A stretch of DNA of 64,000 bases, taken from Desulfosoma caldarium (GTDB lineage: Bacteria; Desulfobacterota; Syntrophobacteria; Syntrophobacterales; DSM-9756). The stretch lies in assembly GCF_003751385.1 (NCBI RefSeq), contig NZ_RJVA01000013.1:248001-312000 (forward strand), read 5' to 3'. A program made the position numbers and the translations under genes. Below the pieces are notes generated by a model that saw nothing but the letters and a program-made list of their open reading frames with translations, had not been told where the DNA came from and did no database searches. Below, piece after piece: positions 45,029 through 53,292 of this stretch. Positions within the stretch are counted from its first letter, which is position 1. Each line of letters opens with the position of its first letter.

Positions 45029-46531
45029 CTAGGCATAGGCCAGGTAGAGGGTTTTCAATTCGGTAAAGGCTTCCACACCGAAGCGCGATTTTTCGCGTCC
45101 CAGCCCACTTTCCTTCATGCCGCCAAAGGGGGCTTCCGGCAGGGCCTGGTGTACGCCGTTGATCCATACACTGCCGGCTTCCAGCCTGTGAGCCAAGCGC
45201 AGTCCTTTGGCCAGGTTTTGGGTGAACACATAAGCCGCCAGGCCATAGGGAGACCGATTGGCTTCGACAATCGCCTGGGCTTCATCGTCAAAAGGGATGA
45301 GAAAAGTCACGGGACCGAAGATTTCTTCGTGGAGCTCGGGTGTCTGAGGTTCAATGTTTGTGATAACGGTTGGCGGAAAATAAAACCCTCGATGCAGTTC
45401 TTTCGGCAATGGCGCCTGAAAGACGGTGGCCCCTGCCTGCTGCAGCCTCCACACCTGTTCGCGCACGCGCCGGAGAATGCCCTGATGGTTGAGCGGCCCC
45501 AGCACGGTTTGGGGGTTTAAGGGATGTCCGACGCGAAGTTCCATCACCCGTGCCATGAATTCATCAAAAAAAGGCTTCCACACGTTTCGAGCCACATAGA
45601 AACGGGTGATGCGGTAGCAATACTGGCCTGAGTTTTTGTAGGCTTGCGCCACCATGTGAGGCAGGTGCGTGCGCCAGTCCGCGTCGTGGCATACGATGGC
45701 AGGGCACGAGCCGCCCAGTTCCAGAATGAGTCGTTTGACACTGCTGGCCGCCCGCCGTTGAATCTCCTTGCCCACCTCCGTACTGCCGGTAAAGGAAATG
45801 CCCCGAACGTTGGGATGATCCACCAGAGCAGCTCCGGTGACGGGCCCGGGTCCGGTCACCACTTGCAGCAGGCCCGAAGGAAGGCCGGCCTCGGTGAAAA
45901 TCCTTGCTAAGGCCAGGGTGGACAGGGGTGTGTGCTCATCGGGCTTGGCCACCACGGCACAACCCACGGCCAAGGCCGAGGCCGCTTTGCAAGCCAGGGT
46001 GCTCAAGGGGTAGTTAAATGGCGTGATGGCGCCCACCACGCCCAGGGGTTCTCGCACAACCAAGGTGTGTCTTTGAGGATCCCCTAGGAGAGGGATAAGT
46101 CCTGAAAGGCGGTAGCCTTCTTCGGCGAAATAATCGATCAGGTGGGCTGTGTTGTCCACTTCCGCCACGGCCGCCTGCTTTGGCTTGCCGGTTTCTCGAC
46201 CAAGAAGATGTGTCAGAGATTCCCGGTGGGTTCGAACCCGTTCGGCGAGGGATCGCAGCACATCGCGCCGATGCTGCGGCGCCGTCTCTTTCCAGAGCTT
46301 CTGGGCTTTGGATGCTCCCAGAACGGCTCGATCCACCCAGGCAGCATCGCACACGGGCACTGTGGCCATCGGCTCTTCCGACGCCGGATCCACAACGGCC
46401 ATCCACGGCTCGGCCCATTGTTCGGCCCCGTCCACCCAAAACCCGAACTTTTCTTTGACGTCCTCGTGTGCCTGGTTGCCGCGCCAATCCACAGTATTTC
46501 GTCCCGCCGGGCCTGCGCCCAACCCGCTCAC
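45029..46531 (-). CDS. Aldehyde dehydrogenase (NAD(P)-dependent, ALDH superfamily)
   Basis: A protein of about 476-500 residues in the ALDH superfamily. GSTEVGKEIQ binds the cofactor, the general base lies in LELGGSCP, and the catalytic Cys lies in NSGQYCYRITR. EIFGPVTFLIPF and the final GGMKESGLGREKSRFGVEAFTELK are conserved. The substrate aldehyde is unknown; the sequence is near succinate-semialdehyde and lactaldehyde type enzymes. The start is uncertain: GTG at 46531 is the far limit and GTG 46492 or TTG 46522 are possible, with the conserved fold beginning near residue 26. It precedes mobB by 11 bp. Confidence 0.88.
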   Translation of the reverse strand: MSGLGAGPAGRNTVDWRGNQAHEDVKEKFGFWVDGAEQWAEPWMAVVDPASEEPMATVPVCDAAWVDRAVLGASKAQKLWKETAPQHRRDVLRSLAERVRTHRESLTHLLGRETGKPKQAAVAEVDNTAHLIDYFAEEGYRLSGLIPLLGDPQRHTLVVREPLGVVGAITPFNYPLSTLACKAASALAVGCAVVAKPDEHTPLSTLALARIFTEAGLPSGLLQVVTGPGPVTGAALVDHPNVRGISFTGSTEVGKEIQRRAASSVKRLILELGGSCPAIVCHDADWRTHLPHMVAQAYKNSGQYCYRITRFYVARNVWKPFFDEFMARVMELRVGHPLNPQTVLGPLNHQGILRRVREQVWRLQQAGATVFQAPLPKELHRGFYFPPTVITNIEPQTPELHEEIFGPVTFLIPFDDEAQAIVEANRSPYGLAAYVFTQNLAKGLRLAHRLEAGSVWINGVHQALPEAPFGGMKESGLGREKSRFGVEAFTELKTLYLAYA

Positions 46532-46680
46532 CCACCAGAAAAAGCCTTATCTTCTTCAACCCTTGAAAAAAAAGCTTCAACAGCGTTGACTCTATGCCAT
46601 AGCGGTCCATGAGTGTCAACGCGCGCCAACTTGGACCGGTAGCCCGTTCCTGCAAAAAAAGGCCGGGTCAAGTTATCTGA

Positions 46681-47358
46681 TCATGAACTCGCTTCCTTCC
46701 GTAACGGCACGATAAACCGGTCCTCCTCGACAAGATCGGGTTCGTTTCCATTGAGTTTCCACATGGACTGGATCATCGGCCCGGGCACTCCCATCCCAAA
46801 ATGCTCGATATAGCCGTACCCACGGAGGATCTCTTTCAGGAGCTTGTTGCAAGCCACTCGAACCACACCCTCTTTCATCTTCTCCGCTGCAACTCCATTG
46901 ATTTCGGTGTTCGGAAACGGTTTGATCTCGTAACGCGCACGACGAGCTGCCTGGTAGAGCTGTCCCTTCTCGTCGTGCGTTGCCTCTCGAGACCTCCTGC
47001 CCACGCGTATGTAGGTGACCCAGGCGTTCCCACGTCGTGCCTTGTAGGGGTTGCCTGGATTGTCTGCAGGGAATTCCAACACACTATTAATCTTGCCGTT
47101 TTCCATAGCCATAGAGGTGCAGACGTGGATGATGGCCGGCTGAAGGTTTTGCCGTGCGACGTTCGGCACCCGCATGGGGGCGTCCACCAAGGAACTGGTC
47201 AGGGCCGCAATCCGGTCATCATCCTCAACACCGAGCAGCATCACGCCTCGCTCGAGGTTAAGCCACACCGCCATCTCCTTTCTTATGTCTTCCCATTCGG
47301 CATGAAATACCCGCCATTCCTCGCCCCGTTCTTTCTCTAAGCAGTGAAGGATCGCCAT
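46681..47358 (-). pseudogene. Internally deleted Schlafen/AlbA-type ATP-binding regulator
   Basis: A 225-residue reading frame with the two ends of a larger family (about 450-500 residues). The N-terminal part, WLNLERGVMLLGVEDDDRI and later WVTYIRVGRRSREATHDEK, matches the Schlafen AlbA_2 domain. The C-terminal part, GYIEHFGMGVPGPMIQSMWKLNG, matches the end of the HATPase-like region. The central section, including the usual nucleotide-binding HRDY segment, is absent, and the first residues of the domain (the E-FK motif) are missing too. It is best read as a decayed gene. An in-frame start at 47382 exists as well. Confidence 0.6.
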
Positions 47359-47382
47359 GCGTGATTCCCGTACTGAACGCAC

Positions 47383-47901
47383 GTCGGCGATGCCCTGATC
47401 CGCTCACCTGTAAATGCAGACTTCATTGGGGAGTGACAGAGCGGTTGCAGTTGGATCAGGTTTCGCCCCCATGCGCTTCGTTCCTCAGTGCTTCAGCGAG
47501 CGTGATTCACCAAAGCTGTATAAGACGAGAGGGAAAAAGGCTCGCCCTCCTAGGTGGCAAGTCCCCGGAACGAAAAGGACGGTGGGCCACACAAGAGAAC
47601 CTACTATTGCTGTACTGAGGACGCCAGGCGGGGTCACGGCCACTGCGGGACACATTTGGAGCGGACCCTTTAGCCATGACGCGTTCGAATTCCACGGCGA
47701 TTTCGTCGTCGTTCCAATCGATAATGTCATGGGAGCCGTTTCGGATGGTCCATAGAGTTCGATCGGTCAAGTGAAGACGTCGCCGTTTAGTCTTTTTAGG
47801 AAACCGACAAGGAATACTCAAAGCCCCTGAAAAGGCCACGTGACGTTGACGCTTGCAGCGCCCGTGTGTTTATATGAGGCTGAAAGAAGGAACGGCGCAT
47901 C
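47383..47901. other. Intergenic stretch with possible gene debris
   Basis: This 519-bp stretch separates the Schlafen remnant from lgt. A minus-strand frame near 47640-47790 reads LWTIRNGSHDIIDWNDDEIA, which looks protein-like but is too short and isolated to call. It may be more debris of the same accessory region. The lgt promoter should lie at its right end; I cannot identify it securely. Confidence 0.35.
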
Positions 47902-48711
47902 ATGATCGACTATCCGCAGATTCGACCGGAAATCATTGCCATCGGGCCCATTCGGGTACGCTGGTACGGTTTGATGTACGTGCTGGGGTTCTTGACCACG
48001 TACTATCTAGCGCCAAGGCTTCCTAAGGCCAAGGCAATCGGCCTGACGTCCGAACGGATGCAGGACCTAATCGTTTACCTGGCCGTGGGGTTGGTGGTTG
48101 GAGCCCGACTGGGCTTTCTCATTTTTTACCAGTATGACAACTGGTCCTTTTACCTGAATCATCCCATAGAAATCATCGCGACATGGCACGGCGGCATGTC
48201 CTTTCACGGCGGTTTTATCGGCAGCGTTCTTGCCGGATGGATTTATTGCCGGCGAACCGGACTTCCTTTTTGGGGTGTGGGGGACTGTGTGGCCGTAACG
48301 GCTCCCATCGGCCTGGGGTTGGGGCGCCTGGGCAATTTCATCAACGGAGAATTATACGGAAGGCCCAGCACTGTGCCCTGGGCTATGATCTTTCCCGACG
48401 GCGGCCCCGTGCCTCGGCATCCCTCCCAGATCTATGAGGCTTTGGGGGAAGGGGCACTGCTTTTTGCCATTCTGTGGTGGATGTCTCGCCGCCCTCGCGA
48501 AAACGGAACGCTTGTCATGGCGTTTCTGTTTTTCTACGGAGCCATTCGGTTTGTCTTGGAGTTTTTTCGAGAACCCGATGAAAACCTGGGCTTTCTGTGG
48601 GGGCACTGGACCATGGGACAGGTTTTGTGTACAGCGATGATGGTTGTGGCCGCTTTTCTTTATCTGCAGCGTCGCATGCGGCGCACATTGTCGGTTGATG
48701 TGAGGAAATAA
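47902..48711 (+). CDS. lgt: Prolipoprotein diacylglyceryl transferase
   Basis: A 269-residue inner-membrane enzyme that transfers a diacylglyceryl group from phosphatidylglycerol to the lipobox Cys of prolipoproteins. It has about seven membrane helices. Key motifs are RWYGLMYVLGF, WHGGMSFHGGFIG and the signature GLGLGRLGNFINGELYGRP, with its invariant Arg, Asn and Glu. HPSQIYEALGEG is also typical. It would process the lipoproteins seen here. AAGGA lies upstream of the ATG. The next gene starts 5 bp later. Confidence 0.96.
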   Translation: MIDYPQIRPEIIAIGPIRVRWYGLMYVLGFLTTYYLAPRLPKAKAIGLTSERMQDLIVYLAVGLVVGARLGFLIFYQYDNWSFYLNHPIEIIATWHGGMSFHGGFIGSVLAGWIYCRRTGLPFWGVGDCVAVTAPIGLGLGRLGNFINGELYGRPSTVPWAMIFPDGGPVPRHPSQIYEALGEGALLFAILWWMSRRPRENGTLVMAFLFFYGAIRFVLEFFREPDENLGFLWGHWTMGQVLCTAMMVVAAFLYLQRRMRRTLSVDVRK

Positions 48712-48716
48712 AGCCC

Positions 48717-50648
48717 ATGAACGACACCCAGAACCATTTGGCGGAATCAGCCCCAAAGGCCACCGATGCCTGGCGGGAACGATGGCCAAAGAAAGTGAAA
48801 GACGCGCGCCGAGCCTTTCGAGCCGTGAAAAGAGGCCAGAGAATTTTCATTGGGTCGGCCTGCGGAGAACCTCAGCACTTGGTTCGAGCTCTGGAGGAAA
48901 ATCTGCCCAACCTGGCAGACATGGAAATTCTTCACATCCTCAGCTTGGGAACCCACACGTTCTTGGAAGAAAACTACCATGGCAAGTGCCGCCTGAAATC
49001 ATTCTTTGTGGCGGCCGCATCCCGCAAGGCGGTGGCCGAAGGGCGCGCTGACTACACGCCCATCAATCTGGGCGATGTCCCCGGGCTGTTTCGCAGTGGA
49101 GCGCTTCCCATTGATGTAGCCCTCATTCAGGTTTCCCCGCCGGACGAGCACGGTTTCTGTTCGCTGGGCATATCGGTGGATATTGTCAAGGCAGCTGCAG
49201 AGAGCGCCAAGACGGTCATCGCGCAAGTCAACAGCCACATGCCTCGCACTTTGGGTGATTCATTTATTCACGTGGATGAGATCGACGTGCTGATTCCATG
49301 GGATGAGCCGTTGTTGGAAATGCATCCATCGCCCATCACTCCCGAGGCTTCGGCCATCGGCGTCCAAGCGGCCAAGCTCATCGAAGACGGGTCCACCATC
49401 CGCGTCGGCGTGGGTTCTATTCCCAGCGCCGTCCTTTATGCCCTGGAAGACAAGAAAGACCTCGGCGTGCATACGGACATGCTCACCGATGCCTACCTGC
49501 ATCTGGTGGAAAAAGGAGTCATTACCAACGCCAAAAAGACGCTGCACCCGGGAAAGATCGTCGCCAGCTTTTGCATCGGCACACGGGCTCTGTTTAATTT
49601 CGTCCACAACAATCCCATGGTGGCCCTGCATCCCGCGGAATATACCAACAACTACCTGGTCATTTCCCAAAACGACAGAATGGTGTCCGTCAATTCCGCC
49701 TTGGAAATCGATCTGACCGGCCAGGTGTGTTCGGATTCCATGGGCTATCGGATCTACAGCGGCGTGGGCGGGTCCGTGGATTTTCTGAGAGGTGCTCGAA
49801 ATTCCAGGGGAGGCAAGACCATCACAGTGCTGACATCCTTGACGCAAGATGGCCGTTCTCGCATCGTCCCCACGCTTACTCCAGGCGGTGGCGTGGTGAT
49901 CACTCGTGGAGGAGTGCAGTTTGTGGTGACCGAATACGGCATCGCTCAGCTTCAGGGCAAGAGCCTTCGAGAGAGGGCTTTGGCTCTCATCGGGATTGCG
50001 CATCCGGATTTTCGCGAAGAATTGACGCGCCATGCCTACAGCATTCAACTGCTCAAGAGAGAACAATTCGCCATTCGAGCCGCCAAAGCGATTTATCCCG
50101 AAGAATTGGAAATCACGCAGGTGTTTGACGAGACCACGAAAGTCTTTTTCCGGCCGGCTAAGCCGACGGACGAACGGATGCTTCGGGAGTTCTTTTATTC
50201 TCTACCCAAGGACGAAGCCTATATTCGGTTTCTTTCCACCATGAAAGTCTATCCTCAGGTGGACATTCATCGTCTGGTGAACATTGACTACGACAAGGAA
50301 ATGACCTTGGTGGGCGTGGTGGGCCACATGGAGGAACAGAGGATTGTCGCGGTCGGTCGGTTCATCGCAGACGAGGAGTCCCCGGGGGCGGAAGTGGATT
50401 TTGCGGTGCACCCCGACTACGGTCGGCGGGGCATTGCCTCATTCATGATTCAATACCTTTCGGAAATTGCCATTAAAAGCGGTATCCGTCAGTTTCGGGC
50501 CTACATTCGACCAGGCAACGAAAGAGTCTTTGGCATCTTTCAACGGTTGGGATACTTCGTGGAGACTTCTAACATGGAAGGCTTCTACGAGATTCGCGTC
50601 CATTTTGACAAGCCTGTGGATGTGTGTCTCACCGAGGTGGCGTCGTAA
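48717..50648 (+). CDS. Acetyl-CoA hydrolase/CoA-transferase fused to a GNAT acetyltransferase domain
   Basis: A 643-residue two-part protein. Residues about 25-455 match the acetyl-CoA hydrolase/4-hydroxybutyrate CoA-transferase family, with LGVHTDMLTDAYL, VNSALEIDLTGQV, GVGGSVDFLRGA and VVTEYGIAQLQGKSLRERA. Residues about 475-625 are a GNAT domain; VDFAVHPDYGRRGIASFMIQYL is its acetyl-CoA-binding stretch. At the position where CoA-transferases have the catalytic Glu (HTEM) this protein has Asp254 (HTDM). It could be a hydrolase, a weak transferase or a protein-acylating sensor of CoA esters. It lies 5 bp after lgt and overlaps the next gene by one base. Confidence 0.85.
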   Translation: MNDTQNHLAESAPKATDAWRERWPKKVKDARRAFRAVKRGQRIFIGSACGEPQHLVRALEENLPNLADMEILHILSLGTHTFLEENYHGKCRLKSFFVAAASRKAVAEGRADYTPINLGDVPGLFRSGALPIDVALIQVSPPDEHGFCSLGISVDIVKAAAESAKTVIAQVNSHMPRTLGDSFIHVDEIDVLIPWDEPLLEMHPSPITPEASAIGVQAAKLIEDGSTIRVGVGSIPSAVLYALEDKKDLGVHTDMLTDAYLHLVEKGVITNAKKTLHPGKIVASFCIGTRALFNFVHNNPMVALHPAEYTNNYLVISQNDRMVSVNSALEIDLTGQVCSDSMGYRIYSGVGGSVDFLRGARNSRGGKTITVLTSLTQDGRSRIVPTLTPGGGVVITRGGVQFVVTEYGIAQLQGKSLRERALALIGIAHPDFREELTRHAYSIQLLKREQFAIRAAKAIYPEELEITQVFDETTKVFFRPAKPTDERMLREFFYSLPKDEAYIRFLSTMKVYPQVDIHRLVNIDYDKEMTLVGVVGHMEEQRIVAVGRFIADEESPGAEVDFAVHPDYGRRGIASFMIQYLSEIAIKSGIRQFRAYIRPGNERVFGIFQRLGYFVETSNMEGFYEIRVHFDKPVDVCLTEVAS

Positions 50649-51571
50649 TGGGGGACAAGGAATGGGAAGCCATTCGCGAGCTCTCCGAGCGACTGGATCG
50701 GTTGCAACACGAACTCTGGGCCCTCAAAGCGTGCCAGGCCGGATGGGTGCACCCTGTGGAAAGGGCTTTGAGCCAGAGAGGGCTTCCCGTGGTGGCGCAC
50801 GGGGACACGACCCAGGTGATGGTTCCTTCGGAGGCGCCCCAAGAGGCGGTGGACCGGTTTTATGACCTGATGCGCCGTTATTCCTTTCGGTTGTTTCTTC
50901 GGGATCTCATTCGCACGTCGCCGAAAGGATCGCTGGAACCCCTCACGCGCTATTGTTCGCTACCCACCGTGCGCCGTTACCTGAAGGAACTGCAACAGAT
51001 GGGCCTTGTTCGCGTGGACGCTCACTGGCGCTGGCAATGGGTTCGATCTTCAGTGCCTAGTTTCGGGCCCACGCTGGAATGGTACGTGTGGCAGATTTTT
51101 CAAAGGGAATTCTTGGCGCCCGCTCTGTTCAACGTGCGGCTGGATCGCACGCGGCATGGCGGGGACTACGATGTGATCGCTCTGGTGAATCAGCGCCTGG
51201 TGGTGGTGGAAGTGAAGTCGTCTCCGCCGCGAGGTGTGGAAATGCCAGCTGTAAAGGCTTTCTTGAATCGATTGAAGGACCTGCAGCCGGACGTGGCCGT
51301 GTTTCTGGTGGACACCGAATTGCGCATGCGCGACAAGATCGCCGCCCTGTTTCAGGAAGCGCTCGCCGATTTCGGTGAGGCTTTGGGGGTTCGGGAGGTG
51401 TCTCGGCTGGTGCACGAACTGTTTCACATCGGCCACACGATTTATCTCATCAACAGCCGAAGAGGGCTCTACAGCAACTTGCGCGCGTGCCTTCGCGATG
51501 CCTTTCGATGGCATGCCCAATCCGGCCGATGGCCCGGCCGCCAAGGGCGTGAGCACGCGTTCGGAGTCTAG
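50648..51571 (+). CDS. Coiled-coil/winged-helix protein with PD-(D/E)XK nuclease-like domain
   Basis: A 307-residue protein not assigned to a named family. Residues about 5-30 are a short coiled coil (EAIRELSERLDRLQHELWALK). A winged-helix-like section follows (LTRYCSLPTVRRYLKELQQMGLVRVD, about 100-125). Then GGDYDVIALVNQRLVVVEVKSSPP (about 174-197) has the D...E-x-K pattern of PD-(D/E)XK nucleases. Similar domains occur in DUF3782-like proteins. It may bind and cleave, or only bind, DNA. ATG overlaps the upstream stop by one base (TAATG). Confidence 0.65.
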   Translation: MGDKEWEAIRELSERLDRLQHELWALKACQAGWVHPVERALSQRGLPVVAHGDTTQVMVPSEAPQEAVDRFYDLMRRYSFRLFLRDLIRTSPKGSLEPLTRYCSLPTVRRYLKELQQMGLVRVDAHWRWQWVRSSVPSFGPTLEWYVWQIFQREFLAPALFNVRLDRTRHGGDYDVIALVNQRLVVVEVKSSPPRGVEMPAVKAFLNRLKDLQPDVAVFLVDTELRMRDKIAALFQEALADFGEALGVREVSRLVHELFHIGHTIYLINSRRGLYSNLRACLRDAFRWHAQSGRWPGRQGREHAFGV

Positions 51572-51649
51572 ACAAAACGGATGGAATCGGGTCTTTGCAA
51601 GGGACCGTGGATCCGTTGCAGGGAAAGCAAACCGGAGGGTAAACGCCGC

Positions 51650-52336
51650 ATGTCCGTACCGAAGAACTTGTACATCTATCCTTGGGAAAGTTATACGGAA
51701 AACAACTGCAACAGCTTCGTGATTGACGGTTCCGTAAGAATTCTCATCGATCCAGGGCACGCTCACCTGTTGCATCACCTGGAAGCTCGCATGGTTCGGG
51801 ACGGATTCAGCCTCGAAGACATTCACGTCGCTCTGGCCACCCATCCCCATCCCGATCACTGTGAAGGACTGGTGAAACTCAAGGAATTGGGGGCACTCAT
51901 CGCCATGCATGAGGAGGCTTTGGCGTTCCTGAGCCGTTTTCGTGCCCAATGGGAGCAGATGACCGGGCAGAGAATGCCCGACTTTCCCGTGGACTTTTTC
52001 ATAAAGGAAGGCCGACTGGAACTCGGTTCAGAAGTGTTGCAGGTGCTGGAAACGCCGGGGCACGCGCCGGGGTCTGTCTGTTTTTACTGGCAGGAACCGG
52101 GGGTGCTCTTTTCCGGGGATGTGGTTTTTGTCCAGAGCGTAGGCCGCGTGGACCTGCCCGGCGGCCATGCGGGCTTGCTGGCCCGCAGCCTGGAGAAGAT
52201 CATGTCTTTAGACAGTCAAGTTCTGTGCCCGGGACATGGGCCCGTGCTGGAAGGCCGTGGCGCCGTGAAAGAGAATTTTTATCTTATTCGCCAATACTTT
52301 TTCGCCCATCAGGCATCGCCGTCCTCGCCACAGTGA
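51650..52336 (+). CDS. Metallo-beta-lactamase-fold hydrolase
   Basis: A 228-residue MBL-fold protein. The metal-binding motif THPHPDHCEG is intact, and further ligands lie in LETPGHAPGSVCFYW, VLFSGDVVF and LCPGHGPVLEG. This is the layout of glyoxalase II-like hydrolases. The substrate is unknown. The start at 51650 follows GGAGGG; the frame continues upstream to 51581 without family-like sequence. It is the last gene of the lgt block. Confidence 0.88.
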   Translation: MSVPKNLYIYPWESYTENNCNSFVIDGSVRILIDPGHAHLLHHLEARMVRDGFSLEDIHVALATHPHPDHCEGLVKLKELGALIAMHEEALAFLSRFRAQWEQMTGQRMPDFPVDFFIKEGRLELGSEVLQVLETPGHAPGSVCFYWQEPGVLFSGDVVFVQSVGRVDLPGGHAGLLARSLEKIMSLDSQVLCPGHGPVLEGRGAVKENFYLIRQYFFAHQASPSSPQ

Positions 52337-52480
52337 CGTTGTGGCGCTCCCGGGTGAAGCGGCGAAGGGCATTCACCAACAAAGGGATCACTTTCCCGAA
52401 TCGACCGAATTCATCGGCATGGCCTGCGCTGGCGTGTTTCCGCCAAAGCGTCCACGCCAAAGCGGGGACCAAGACATATT

Positions 52481-53044
52481 TCAGGATTCCTGGGAGCCAA
52501 GCGGTGCGGTTTCGGCAAGGGCGGCGAGCCACTGAGCCTTGAGGGCTTGGAGGGTATGGCCCGAGGCGCTGTAGGATTCCTGCCATTGAGGGTCCAGGGC
52601 GGGAGTCACGTGCACGGCGTCGCCGCGAACACCCTTTTCGGCAAGTTGAGCCAGAAGGCGCTGGCGTCGAGTCTCCCAACTCCGGTCGGCGTCGGCATGT
52701 TCGGCGGCAAGACGTTCCAGCCGATCGACAAAGGGAGCGTCCGCCGGGGACGCCAGGGCTCGAAAGGCGGAAAGGAACTTTTCCAAGGGTGTTTCCTCGC
52801 TCAAGAAGCCCAAAAGCCTTTGAAGCAGGCTTCGGCGCGCCTCTTCTCGATACGGTTCGGGGACGCTCCTCCAGGCTTCCATCATTTGGTCAAGCGTCCA
52901 GGCCCCGTCCACAAATCGCTGTACCATGCCCGGAACTTTTTCCAAGTGTTCCCGTTGTTCCATGGCGCGCCGTTCTTCGGGGGTGAGCACCAGATGCTTG
53001 GTCTTTTCCAAAACGATGTCCAGCGTGCTCTTGATTTCCGCCAT
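52481..53044 (-). CDS. Hypothetical helical protein
   Basis: A 187-residue, charged and almost wholly helical protein that I cannot assign. It has no signal peptide, Cys motif or membrane segment. EIKSTLDIVLEKTKHLVLTPEERRAMEQREHLEKVPGMV opens the protein and suggests coiled-coil or helical-bundle structure. GAGGAG six bases before ATG 53044 and a clean reading frame support a real gene. It is convergent with the MBL gene and divergent from ctpA. Confidence 0.7.
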   Translation of the reverse strand: MAEIKSTLDIVLEKTKHLVLTPEERRAMEQREHLEKVPGMVQRFVDGAWTLDQMMEAWRSVPEPYREEARRSLLQRLLGFLSEETPLEKFLSAFRALASPADAPFVDRLERLAAEHADADRSWETRRQRLLAQLAEKGVRGDAVHVTPALDPQWQESYSASGHTLQALKAQWLAALAETAPLGSQES

Positions 53045-53205
53045 GAGGTCTCCTCTTTTTTCGGTGCCGCATGCCGTTGTTGATCGGCAAACTTTATAGC
53101 GCCTTGACAGGACAGACGCAATCTCTTAAAGAGAAGCGGGTTCTTTAAGCGATATCAGATGGATAGACAATGATAAAAAAAGATTCTTCAAGCGCCGACT
53201 TCCTT

Positions 53206-53211
53206 TATAAT
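53206..53211 (+). promoter_or_regulatory. Perfect -10 element upstream of ctpA
   Basis: TATAAT lies about 80 bp before the ctpA start. No good -35 sequence is found at 16-18 bp, so an activator or an extended element may be needed. Confidence 0.45.
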
Positions 53212-53292
53212 GACAAAGGCTGAGGACGACCCCTTTAGGGCCCTCATGAGCGGTGGTCTCGATCCCAATTGGAGAGTGAGAAGGAAGAAACC

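Noticed and set aside
46201-46240. GGTTCGAACCC resembling a tRNA T-arm
   Set aside because: It lies inside the aldehyde dehydrogenase coding sequence, and no acceptor stem or anticodon arm surrounds it.
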